A program made the position numbers and the translations under genes. A stretch of 23,011 bases of DNA from Caldithrix sp964468415 (GTDB lineage Bacteria > Calditrichota > Calditrichia > Calditrichales > Calditrichaceae), in assembly GCA_964468415.1 (NCBI GenBank), contig CAYXUS010000009.1, forward strand, positions 1-23,011, given 5' to 3'. This document shows, one piece after another, positions 1 through 7,344 of this stretch; positions within the stretch are counted from its first letter, which is position 1; each line of letters starts with the position of its first letter. A model generated the notes under the pieces. That model worked only from the letters and a program-made list of their open reading frames with translations, made no database searches and was not told the DNA's origin.

Positions 1-480
1 GGTATATGAACAATTGTTTATATTTTTCTTTTATCGTAAAATAATGAGAATACTAATCTTGACCAAACTATTTTATCCAAAGCGTATAACATAGTTATTA
101 TCTGTACCTGAAGTAGACAAGGGTTTTGTATGTGAACAAGCTGACATGTAATAAATTGAAACTATTAAAACATACAACAACAATTTTTTAGAACTCATAA
201 TTAAATTTCCACTTAAAAACACAAATGTATCAATTTTTAGTAGACTAAATATGACAATTCTACCACCTGACTATAGATCGTGAGCCAGATACTAAATTAT
301 AATCGATTCATTAGGGTATACAGAAAAAATTACACTTTTCATTACTTCGTATTTAGACTATTCTTAAATATATATACACTTTATCAAGTTATTGAGAATT
401 CATTGCAATTCCAATTTGGCTAAATAAGCACTATAGGAAAAGCAGTTAACAATTCCACTTCTTGCCTGACCGGCTGAATT
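1..480. other. AT-rich block without an intact gene
   Basis: This stretch is visibly richer in A and T than the coding DNA that follows, and stop codons interrupt all frames at short intervals. No tRNA, repeat array, IS end or terminator was recognised. The only suggestive item is a 16-codon plus-strand frame at 44-94 whose peptide begins MRILILTKLFYPK, which resembles the N-terminus of GT4-type glycosyltransferases; it stops at a TAG with no convincing ribosome-binding site. The block may be an old intergenic region, a decayed accessory gene or the edge of a different genomic segment. Confidence 0.6.
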
Positions 481-523
481 GTGCGGGGTATTTCCCCGAT
501 TACAAATTGGCTGGCTGCCCCGC

Positions 524-1345
524 CTAAGGTCGTCTGGGAAATTTGGAAAAATCGGGTTTGCGTTTTTGCACAAAGGCGTCACGACCTTCTTGTGCCTCTT
601 CGGTCATGTAATACAGTAGCGTAGCGTTACCGGCCAATTCCTGCAATCCGGTTTGCCCGTCCACATCGGCATTAAAGGCCGATTTTAGCAAACGAATGGC
701 CAACGGCGAATGTTGCAGAATCTCTTTGGCCCATTTTACTGTTTCTTCCTCAAGCTTTTCCAGAGGCACCACCGTATTTACCAGCCCCATTTCCAAAGCT
801 TCCTGCGCATTGTACTGGCGACAAAGGTACCAGATTTCCCGCGCTTTCTTTTGGCCCACAATGCGTGCCAGGTAACTGGCTCCGTAGCCACCGTCGAAAG
901 AGCCCACTTTGGGGCCGGTCTGTCCGAAAATAGCATTATCGGCGGCAATGGTCAAATCGCAAACCACGTGCAGCACGTGCCCGCCCCCAATGGCATAACC
1001 CGCTACCATGGCAATGACTGGTTTGGGGCAGGTACGAATTTGGCGCTGGAAATCCAGCACATTCAAACGATGCACCCCTTGCTCGTCCACGTATCCTGCG
1101 TCACCGCGAATTTTTTGATCGCCGCCGGAACAAAAGGCTTTGTCGCCTTCTCCGGTCAAAATAATCACCCCAATCTCTTCATCGTTGCGGGCATCTTCCA
1201 ATGCCATGCTCATTTCCTTCACTGTCAAAGGACGAAAAGCGTTACGCACTTCGGGACGATTAATGGTAATTTTAGCGATGCCTTCGGCCTTTTCGTATTT
1301 AATGTCGGTAAATTCACCGGCTTTTTGCCAATTGACGACGCTCAT
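524..1345 (-). CDS. menB: 1,4-dihydroxy-2-naphthoyl-CoA synthase (MenB, type I)
   Basis: MenB is a crotonase-fold enzyme that closes the ring of O-succinylbenzoyl-CoA to give DHNA-CoA in menaquinone synthesis in the cytoplasm. The 273-residue protein matches the family length and closely resembles E. coli MenB across its whole length. The crotonase motif CSGGDQ is at residues 72-77, the GGGH oxyanion region at 120-123, and QTGPKVGSFDGG starts at 142. Q142, T143, G144 and W172 align with the bicarbonate-binding residues of type I MenB, so a bicarbonate-dependent enzyme is expected. The frame is open for 60 further codons upstream, but the ATG at 1345 is preceded by AGGAGGACCT and begins the conserved domain, so I chose it. 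It is the last gene of the men operon, 22 bases after menH. Confidence 0.97.
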   Translation of the reverse strand: MSVVNWQKAGEFTDIKYEKAEGIAKITINRPEVRNAFRPLTVKEMSMALEDARNDEEIGVIILTGEGDKAFCSGGDQKIRGDAGYVDEQGVHRLNVLDFQRQIRTCPKPVIAMVAGYAIGGGHVLHVVCDLTIAADNAIFGQTGPKVGSFDGGYGASYLARIVGQKKAREIWYLCRQYNAQEALEMGLVNTVVPLEKLEEETVKWAKEILQHSPLAIRLLKSAFNADVDGQTGLQELAGNATLLYYMTEEAQEGRDAFVQKRKPDFSKFPRRP

Positions 1346-1349
1346 AGGT

Positions 1350-1355
1350 CCTCCT
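1350..1355 (-). promoter_or_regulatory. Shine-Dalgarno site that fixes the menB start
   Basis: AGGAGG on the minus strand lies four bases before the ATG at 1345. It decides against the longer open frame that runs back into menH. Confidence 0.85.
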
Positions 1356-1367
1356 CTATTAAATGTT

Positions 1368-2171
1368 TTATTCGGCTTCTTTGGGCAACAAAAAATGTTT
1401 GATTTTCTCTGCGAACCAGCGGGGCGCCTCGAAATGAACGGTGTGTCCGCAATGCGCTGCAATTTCGAGTTTAAGTTCGGGATGGTGCTTTTGCATTTGC
1501 CCACCAATCTTCCGATATTTTTCATCCGACGCGCCGCAAATCACCAGGGTTGGCGGTAAATCGGACAACCGATTCCACAATGCGGGCTGCCGGCCTAAAG
1601 AGAACGCACGCAAGGCCAACGCCCACTGCCGGGGATCGCCCTGCAAACGCCGTTGCAATAGCTCCGGAAATTTTGCATGTTCCCGTAATTTCCCGAACAG
1701 AGGCATGGCGTACCACTCTTGCAAAAAGGAAGGCAAATCGAACCCTTCCCGGGCCAAACGCGCGCTTAGTGCCGCATCGGACTGCATGCGTTCCTGCCGT
1801 GCTTCTTCCCGCTCCAGCCCCGGATGCACCGATTCCAGAACGAGACGCTCCACCTTTTGCGGATATTTCACAGCCCACTGCAGGGCCAGGCGTCCGCCCA
1901 GCGAATAGCCGACCACGCTTAGTTGGCGAATAGCCAATCGTTCCAGCAAGCGATTCAGAAGATCAAAAAAAAGTTTGGCATTCAATTCGTTTTCCGTTTC
2001 AGGAGGAATAAGGGATTTCCCATGCCCGGGCAGATCGACCGCCAAAAGATTAAACGTTCCGCTCAGATGCGCTTGCACGCTTTGCCAGTCTTCCGCTTGT
2101 CCCATGAAACCGTGCAGGAATAATACCGTTTGCGCTGCCCCGTGCTCTTCTAACCGGAAGTGCAGAGTCAT
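1368..2171 (-). CDS. menH: 2-succinyl-6-hydroxy-2,4-cyclohexadiene-1-carboxylate synthase (MenH)
   Basis: MenH is an alpha/beta hydrolase-fold lyase that eliminates pyruvate from SEPHCHC to give SHCHC. The 267-residue protein has the oxyanion segment LHGFMG near residues 19-24, the nucleophile elbow GYSLGG with Ser90, an Asp at 216 (GASDEKY) and a His at 243 (CGHTVHFE), a complete Ser-Asp-His triad in family spacing. The HGFMGQAEDW stretch is typical of MenH rather than of general esterases. Its ATG overlaps the menD stop as ATGA (2168-2171), which implies coupled translation. Alpha/beta hydrolases are easily misassigned by sequence alone, but the position between menD and menB makes this call firm. 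Confidence 0.93.
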   Translation of the reverse strand: MTLHFRLEEHGAAQTVLFLHGFMGQAEDWQSVQAHLSGTFNLLAVDLPGHGKSLIPPETENELNAKLFFDLLNRLLERLAIRQLSVVGYSLGGRLALQWAVKYPQKVERLVLESVHPGLEREEARQERMQSDAALSARLAREGFDLPSFLQEWYAMPLFGKLREHAKFPELLQRRLQGDPRQWALALRAFSLGRQPALWNRLSDLPPTLVICGASDEKYRKIGGQMQKHHPELKLEIAAHCGHTVHFEAPRWFAEKIKHFLLPKEAE

Positions 2172-3916
2172 GCTTTCTCCCCGTTTTGCGCAGCAATCGC
2201 CTCTAATAATTGCCGGTACAGCGTGGCATTTTTCCGCCGATCGGTGCGAACCTCAATTAACGACGAGCCTTCCTTCTTCAGAGCTTCCCGATACGCCCGG
2301 CGCAAACTTTGCAAAGAATCGGGCTGCCAATAGTTCAGCTGGAACTGCCGTGCGCTGGCTTCAAAGGTAAACGCATGCGGCGTGGCAAAATAGGTCTCGA
2401 ACACATCTTCAAAGCGCGCAATGGGCAGCCAATGAAAGATGCCACCGCCGCCGTTATTGACCAGCACGATAACCAACGGTCGCTTTAAATGGCGTAAAAG
2501 ACTTAACGCATTTAAATCGTGCAAAAAGGCCAAATCGCCAATGAGTAAAGTAACCGGCTGCTCCAGCCCGGCAACCAGCCCCGCCGCCGTAGAAATATTG
2601 CCGTCAATGCCGCTGGCCCCGCGATTGGCCGTCATCATCACCGGCCCGTGCAAACGCTGGGCAAACATATCCACCTCGCGCACGGACAGACTGTTGGCCA
2701 AAAACAGGCCATGCCCCGCGGGAATTTCGCTGGCAATCATGCGGGCAAGTGCGATCTGATTAATCTCCGAAGCATCGAAACGCAGCGCCAACAGGCGTTC
2801 CACTTCGTCCGATCGTTGACGCAAATCCCGCACAAAATGGCTGCCAGCTTTGGGAGAAAGCGCATCCGCTAACAAACGGCAAAAAGCCTCGGGGGAGGCC
2901 TGTACCAAATGGGTCATCGTCTGCGCCGGATCGATCCAATGATCCGAAACAGAAACACGCAAATATGTTTTGGGCGGATGCTTTTGCAAATGCAGCATCA
3001 AACGTTTGGAAACGTAACGCTCTCCCAGATGCAGAACCGTGTCAAAGCGAAGGGAGCCATCGGTCAAAAGCAAATCAAGGTGCGGCACAAAGCCTTGCCA
3101 GTCATAGCCCAGGCGCAAACCGGAAGTCACATCGGCCAGAGTAACCCAGCCCAGCCGATTCAGGCAGCGCACAATAGCCGTCCGATCGACCGTAGAAGGC
3201 AAGCCGCCCACAATAACCAGACCGCGTGCGGTGCTTTGCACAATTTCCCTTACTTCTTTCAGCGTCGATTCAGTGGGCAAGTGTTCGACCGAAGCCAGGC
3301 GGGTTTGCGGCGCACGCGAATTCTCTCGCCAGGCCAGACGGTCCGTGTATTTTTGAGGAAACGGTTGAACTTCCGGAGCCAACGGCTCACGCAGCATTAC
3401 ATTTAAATGCACCGGTCCGGCAGGTGGACCAAAGGCTTTGTGCACCAGTCGATCAACCCGCCCAAGCACAAAAGAAGGCGGCAAAGCAGTCGTGGGCGTG
3501 GGCAAATCGAAGAACCAACGCACGTACGAGCCGAACAGCTTAATTTGATCGATGGTCTGGTTGGCGCCACTGTCGCGAAGTTCCGGAGGCCGGTCGGCGC
3601 TTAAAACGATGAGCGGCACATTCTCCTGACGGGCTTCAATAATCGCCGGCAAATAGTTGGCCGCAGCCGTACCCGATGTACACACAAGCACGGCCGGCTT
3701 TCCGGTTGCCCGGGCAAAACCCAATGCGTGAAAGGCGGCCGAGCGTTCATCGTAAATAACGATTTTACGGGCCATTTTGTGGCGAGCCACGGCTGTGGTT
3801 AAAGGGGTGGAGCGTGATCCCGGCGAAAGGCAAAAGTAATCGATGCCCTGCCGGATAAGCTCATCCACAATCAGGCCGCTCCAGAGCATGTTCATATTTT
3901 CTGTGGGAATAGTCAT
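2168..3916 (-). CDS. menD: SEPHCHC synthase (MenD), ThDP-dependent
   Basis: MenD joins isochorismate and 2-oxoglutarate with loss of CO2, the first committed menaquinone step, using thiamine diphosphate and Mg2+. The 582-residue length suits the family. The N-terminal pyrimidine-binding domain shows LSPGSRSTPL (about 30-39), the catalytic glutamate E57 in YDERSAAF, and the CTSGTAAANYLPA signature. The C-terminal domain has the ThDP motif beginning GDLAFLHDLNAL and continuing to NNGGGGIFHWLP. Isochorismate-binding residues of the family fall in these conserved stretches. The start ATG overlaps the menF stop (3913-3916), so menF, menD and menH form an unbroken translational chain. Confidence 0.97.
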   Translation of the reverse strand: MTIPTENMNMLWSGLIVDELIRQGIDYFCLSPGSRSTPLTTAVARHKMARKIVIYDERSAAFHALGFARATGKPAVLVCTSGTAAANYLPAIIEARQENVPLIVLSADRPPELRDSGANQTIDQIKLFGSYVRWFFDLPTPTTALPPSFVLGRVDRLVHKAFGPPAGPVHLNVMLREPLAPEVQPFPQKYTDRLAWRENSRAPQTRLASVEHLPTESTLKEVREIVQSTARGLVIVGGLPSTVDRTAIVRCLNRLGWVTLADVTSGLRLGYDWQGFVPHLDLLLTDGSLRFDTVLHLGERYVSKRLMLHLQKHPPKTYLRVSVSDHWIDPAQTMTHLVQASPEAFCRLLADALSPKAGSHFVRDLRQRSDEVERLLALRFDASEINQIALARMIASEIPAGHGLFLANSLSVREVDMFAQRLHGPVMMTANRGASGIDGNISTAAGLVAGLEQPVTLLIGDLAFLHDLNALSLLRHLKRPLVIVLVNNGGGGIFHWLPIARFEDVFETYFATPHAFTFEASARQFQLNYWQPDSLQSLRRAYREALKKEGSSLIEVRTDRRKNATLYRQLLEAIAAQNGEKA

Positions 3917-5277
3917 GCGATGTGCAAAATTTTGATGAAGTTAGCAATTTTGTTTTCGATTTCCCGCCATTCGGCCTGCGGGTCCGAGCCCTGCACAATG
4001 CCGGCTCCGGCAAAGAGACTCGCTTTGTGGCCCTGCAGCAACGCCGAACGAATGCCCACGGCAAATTCTGCCTGCTGCTGGCTAACCCAGCCTACCGGCC
4101 CGGCGTACCAGCCACGATCGAAGTGTTCCAATTGATGAATCTTCTCGATGGCTTCTTTTTTGGGCACTCCACCAACCGCCGGGGTAGGATGCAAAACCCG
4201 CAGCACATCCAGGTCACTAATCCGGCTCTTTAATCCCGCCCTGAAACGTAAAATCAAATGCTGCACGCGGGCATTTTCCAGAATGCCCACCTTCTCGTCT
4301 TTTTCCAGAATCCGGCTCAACGGGCTTAACACCCGTTCAATGGTATCGACCACATAAGCGTGCTCGCGCAAATCTTTTTCACACTGCAAAAGGTCTTCTT
4401 TTAACTGCCGATCCTCTTCGAGAGTTTGCCCGCGACGCCGCGTGCCGGCCACCGCCTCCGTTTCCAGATGGCGCCCGGTACGCCGAAAAAGGCGCTCCGG
4501 CGTGCTGCCTAAAAAAGCATCTTCTTTTTCCGGCTGGAACAAAAAAAGGAACGAATTGGGATTGCTGGCCCGGAATTCCTGCAACAGCCGTTCCGGTTTA
4601 AGCGCACGATTAAAATAAAGCTCGCTTTTGCGAGCCAGAACCACTTTTTCCAGAGGCCGGCCATCCAAAAAGTGCAAAGCCCGTCGAATGTTTTGCTCCC
4701 ATTCTTCTTGTCCCGGATTGTCCACACGACGCAAAAAACGAATCGGCGCATCGGCTTTGCCGTTACCGGCAAAAAGCTGTCGCAGCATTTGTAAATACCG
4801 CGCGCGCAACTCCGAAAGCGCCGTTTCCGGCGGCTGGTACAAATTACAAACAAATAAAGTTTGTTGTTCCTTGCGAATTACTTCGAAGGCGGGCAAATAA
4901 AAATGAAAAAAGGGAAAGGCGTGCCAGGTCCGGTCACCATTCTGGTGTTGGGAAAAACGCATCCCGCCAAAGAACTTCAGGCGGTTGTCCCGGGCCAGGA
5001 AACGGGCCATCTCGGTCCATTGTTCCTGCAACTCGTCCGCACGCCAGCCACGAATCGCGACAACGCTCCCGATTCCGGCTATTTCTACGGTACGTTCACG
5101 ATTGCTCCAGTACAGTTTTTGCTCCTGTTGCTGGTGTGCCAGCCAGTGCAAAGGATCAATCGCGGGAATTTCGTACTCCAGTCGCGTGAGTGCCCTGCCC
5201 GTAGGTTGCCATCGTTCAATCTCCCGGCTCAAAATTTCGGGCAGTTTTTCCGTTTCAATTAAACCATTCTTTAGCAT
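3913..5277 (-). CDS. menF: isochorismate synthase (MenF)
   Basis: This chorismate-binding enzyme converts chorismate to isochorismate at the entry to menaquinone synthesis. In the 454-residue protein the C-terminal chorismate-binding domain is complete: the general-base lysine K211 in LEKVVLAR, FLGSTPERLF (255-264), EAVAGTRRRG (274-283) with the following acidic Mg2+ helix, LHPTPAVGG (362-370) and AGAGIVQGS near the end. A lysine in KVVLAR and the linked men genes favour isochorismate synthase over anthranilate or aminodeoxychorismate synthase. A siderophore-type isochorismate synthase would share these motifs, but no siderophore genes are nearby. It is the first gene of the men operon, preceded by a 169-base gap that must hold the promoter unless there is read-through. 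Confidence 0.93.
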   Translation of the reverse strand: MLKNGLIETEKLPEILSREIERWQPTGRALTRLEYEIPAIDPLHWLAHQQQEQKLYWSNRERTVEIAGIGSVVAIRGWRADELQEQWTEMARFLARDNRLKFFGGMRFSQHQNGDRTWHAFPFFHFYLPAFEVIRKEQQTLFVCNLYQPPETALSELRARYLQMLRQLFAGNGKADAPIRFLRRVDNPGQEEWEQNIRRALHFLDGRPLEKVVLARKSELYFNRALKPERLLQEFRASNPNSFLFLFQPEKEDAFLGSTPERLFRRTGRHLETEAVAGTRRRGQTLEEDRQLKEDLLQCEKDLREHAYVVDTIERVLSPLSRILEKDEKVGILENARVQHLILRFRAGLKSRISDLDVLRVLHPTPAVGGVPKKEAIEKIHQLEHFDRGWYAGPVGWVSQQQAEFAVGIRSALLQGHKASLFAGAGIVQGSDPQAEWREIENKIANFIKILHIA

Positions 5278-5331
5278 AACTAATCGGTTATTTCTCTGGC
5301 ATTTCCGTACTTACCTGTATTGAAAACACTA

Positions 5332-5360
5332 AAGTTAAGAAATTATTCCACTGGCTTCAA
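5332..5360 (-). promoter_or_regulatory. weak candidate promoter for the men operon
   Basis: In the gap before menF the minus strand carries TTGAAG, a 17-base spacer and TAACTT. The -35 is a fair match to TTGACA; the -10 is poor by the sigma70 consensus, although TAACTTTA also resembles the TAnnTTTG type used by Bacteroidetes. It lies about 55 bases before the menF ATG. No riboswitch-like fold was recognised in 5278-5446. Confidence 0.22.
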
Positions 5361-5446
5361 CTTAATACCTGCGAAACTTTTCGTTGTCTGCTTTTTGAAT
5401 TTTCATCCGCTGGCTTTGCAGATTGAGGAAAGCTCTCAATAAAATA

Positions 5447-7009
5447 TCACGCGTTTAAGGGAATGTGCAAAATAACGGTTGTGCCCTGCCCTTGTCGGGA
5501 GGTTACGTCGATTTTAACCTGGTAGGGTTCCAGCAACATCTTGACCATCGGCAGGCCCAGACCGGATCCCGTAGGCTCATTGGGATTTTGCTTCTGCTCG
5601 GTCGGGGGCTTTTTGGTCGTAAAGAACGGTTCGAAAATGTGGGACAAATGTTCGGGGGCAATGCCTTCGCCGGTGTCTTCGATACGCACGGTTATTTCGT
5701 GTTCGTCAAAGTCCGTGGTAATGGTTAAACGCTTTTCCGGGGAATTTCGCATGGCGTCGATGGCATTGTCCACCAAATTGTTAAAGCTTTGGGAAAAATC
5801 GGAATAACGAGCTCTTATTTTCGGCAACCCTTCTTTCAGATGGTATTCCTTCTGGACCTGATGCTTAAAGAAAAGATTGGCATTCAGGAATTCCAATTCA
5901 TTGCGAATGAGCTGATTCAGATCGATCGATTCCATGATCTGGAGCTGTTCCCTTCGCCCCTTTTGTACGATGGTATTAATCAATTCAATCATGCGCCTTG
6001 TCTGCTCGATAATGCGTTGAATTTCCTTACTTTCGGGATGTTTGATTTTCATTAATTCCGCATTGGCCTGAATAATGGCAATCGGGTTGTTCAAATTGTG
6101 CGCAATTCCGGCGGCCAAACTGCCAATTGCAGCCATCTTGTGCGCATTCATCAACTGCAATTCCAGTTCGCGTTCCCGCTTTTTGGACCGGGTTTGCTCG
6201 GTAATGTCAACAAGAAGGCCTTCTAATGCAAAATGCTTTTGGTATTGAATGCGACTGATCCACAACTGGAGAATTTTCTCCTTTCCCTCGGGGGTGCGAA
6301 TGGTAATGGAACGCTGGAAATGGGAGATCAATCCATTCTGGCAATCGTTCAATTGCTTGTGCAAATTTGTCTCGTTTTTCACGACAAAATCGGTAAGCCC
6401 TTTTTGTCCGATCACTGCGGGGGCTTCCACGCCCAAAATTTGCGAGGCCTTGCTGTTCAAATAGCGAAACACTCCGTCCTGAATGACCACAACCCCAATT
6501 AACGACTGCTCAACCAGACTTTTGTAGCGGTGCTCCGATTCTTCCAACTCCGCCACTTTCTGCTCAACCAATTTTTCCAGTTGAATCTGGTACATCCGCT
6601 TCTGCGCTTCCAGAGCACGCCGTTCTTCTTCCAGCAAATGCCGGGTAACCGCGTTGCGCACTACCTGAATCAACTGTCTGTTTTTAATAGGCTTAATCAG
6701 GTAATCGAACACCCCCACCTTAATGGCCTTTTGCGCCATTTCAATCTCGGAATTCCCGGTGATGACCACCACCGGGGTGGGCACACCCTGTTCCTGCAGT
6801 TCGCGGATAAAATCAAGCCCGTTGTAATCAGGCAAAAAGATGTCGACCAGAATGCAGGAAAAACAATTTTTACGCAGCTCTTCTTTGGCCTTTTCACCGC
6901 TTAAACAGGTGGTTACCTGCAGCCCTTCCGCCTTGAGAAGCGTCTCTAATGTTTCCAAAATATCGGGATCGTCATCGATGATCAAAATATGTGGTTTTAC
7001 TTCAGACAT
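5447..7009 (-). CDS. soluble hybrid sensor kinase, REC-PAS-HisKA-HATPase
   Basis: The 520-residue protein begins with a receiver domain (about 5-120; acidic pocket D12-D14, phospho-acceptor D56, T85, K106). A coiled linker rich in E, R and Q follows (about 122-160), then a PAS sensor (about 160-270), a HisKA dimerisation domain with H304 in GIAHNLNNP, and an HATPase domain with N-box NNLVDNAIDAM (410-420), EDTGEGI (444-450) and GSGLGLPMVK (481-490). There is no membrane segment, so it acts in the cytoplasm. This layout fits a kinase whose activity or output is set by phosphorylation of its own N-terminal receiver. No response regulator with an output domain is adjacent, so its partner is unknown. 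The frame is open for 13 codons upstream, but the ATG at 7009 has AGGA at proper spacing and begins right before the receiver; it overlaps the preceding gene by 8 bases. Confidence 0.9.
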   Translation of the reverse strand: MSEVKPHILIIDDDPDILETLETLLKAEGLQVTTCLSGEKAKEELRKNCFSCILVDIFLPDYNGLDFIRELQEQGVPTPVVVITGNSEIEMAQKAIKVGVFDYLIKPIKNRQLIQVVRNAVTRHLLEEERRALEAQKRMYQIQLEKLVEQKVAELEESEHRYKSLVEQSLIGVVVIQDGVFRYLNSKASQILGVEAPAVIGQKGLTDFVVKNETNLHKQLNDCQNGLISHFQRSITIRTPEGKEKILQLWISRIQYQKHFALEGLLVDITEQTRSKKRERELELQLMNAHKMAAIGSLAAGIAHNLNNPIAIIQANAELMKIKHPESKEIQRIIEQTRRMIELINTIVQKGRREQLQIMESIDLNQLIRNELEFLNANLFFKHQVQKEYHLKEGLPKIRARYSDFSQSFNNLVDNAIDAMRNSPEKRLTITTDFDEHEITVRIEDTGEGIAPEHLSHIFEPFFTTKKPPTEQKQNPNEPTGSGLGLPMVKMLLEPYQVKIDVTSRQGQGTTVILHIPLNA

Positions 7010-7328
7010 GTAAAATCCTGCGTAAAAGATTTTTTGCGGAGTCGGCAAAAAATTCGATGATTACAAAAAGCAACAGACAAGAAATCCCTATCAGATAAAT
7101 GACCCGCGTAATTTTGTCCAGCAAAGGTGAATTAAATTCGGGCAAAAGAACGATTAAAACAAATGCCGTGCCGACCACCCAGCTTAAAACACGTAGCAAC
7201 AATTTAAATTTCTTCTCGACTTCTTCGGGAAATTCCGTTTCGTTTTCGGTCTTATCTATTTTTTCTTTTTCCGAATCATGCTTTTTAACCTTATTATGCT
7301 TTGCCTTTGGCGTGTGATGTTTTGCCAT
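7002..7328 (-). CDS. small two-helix membrane protein of unknown function
   Basis: I do not recognise this 108-residue protein. The first 40 residues are highly charged and hydrophilic (many K, H, E, no signal peptide). Two hydrophobic helices follow, at about 43-62 and 76-94, and a short basic tail (KNLLRRILHV). The hairpin is probably anchored in the inner membrane with both ends in the cytoplasm (positive-inside reasoning). The ATG is preceded by AAGGAG nine bases upstream. It lies 16 bases after ggt and overlaps the histidine kinase start by 8 bases, so translation of the two is probably coupled; a role as membrane partner of the soluble kinase is possible but is only inference from position. 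Confidence 0.75.
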   Translation of the reverse strand: MAKHHTPKAKHNKVKKHDSEKEKIDKTENETEFPEEVEKKFKLLLRVLSWVVGTAFVLIVLLPEFNSPLLDKITRVIYLIGISCLLLFVIIEFFADSAKNLLRRILHV

Positions 7329-7344
7329 TCTGTTCCACTCCTTC

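Noticed and set aside
710..1402. A 230-codon open frame on the plus strand opposite menB.
   Set aside because: It is antisense to a fully conserved enzyme gene, its peptide has no coherent domain, and no ribosome-binding site precedes it.
5360..5410. A 14-codon minus-strand frame in the gap before menF.
   Set aside because: No convincing ribosome-binding site, and such a short frame is expected by chance.
5421..5441. Small hairpin ATTGAG/CTCAAT after the histidine kinase as a terminator.
   Set aside because: The stem is six weak pairs and no T-tract follows, so it does not meet the intrinsic-terminator pattern.
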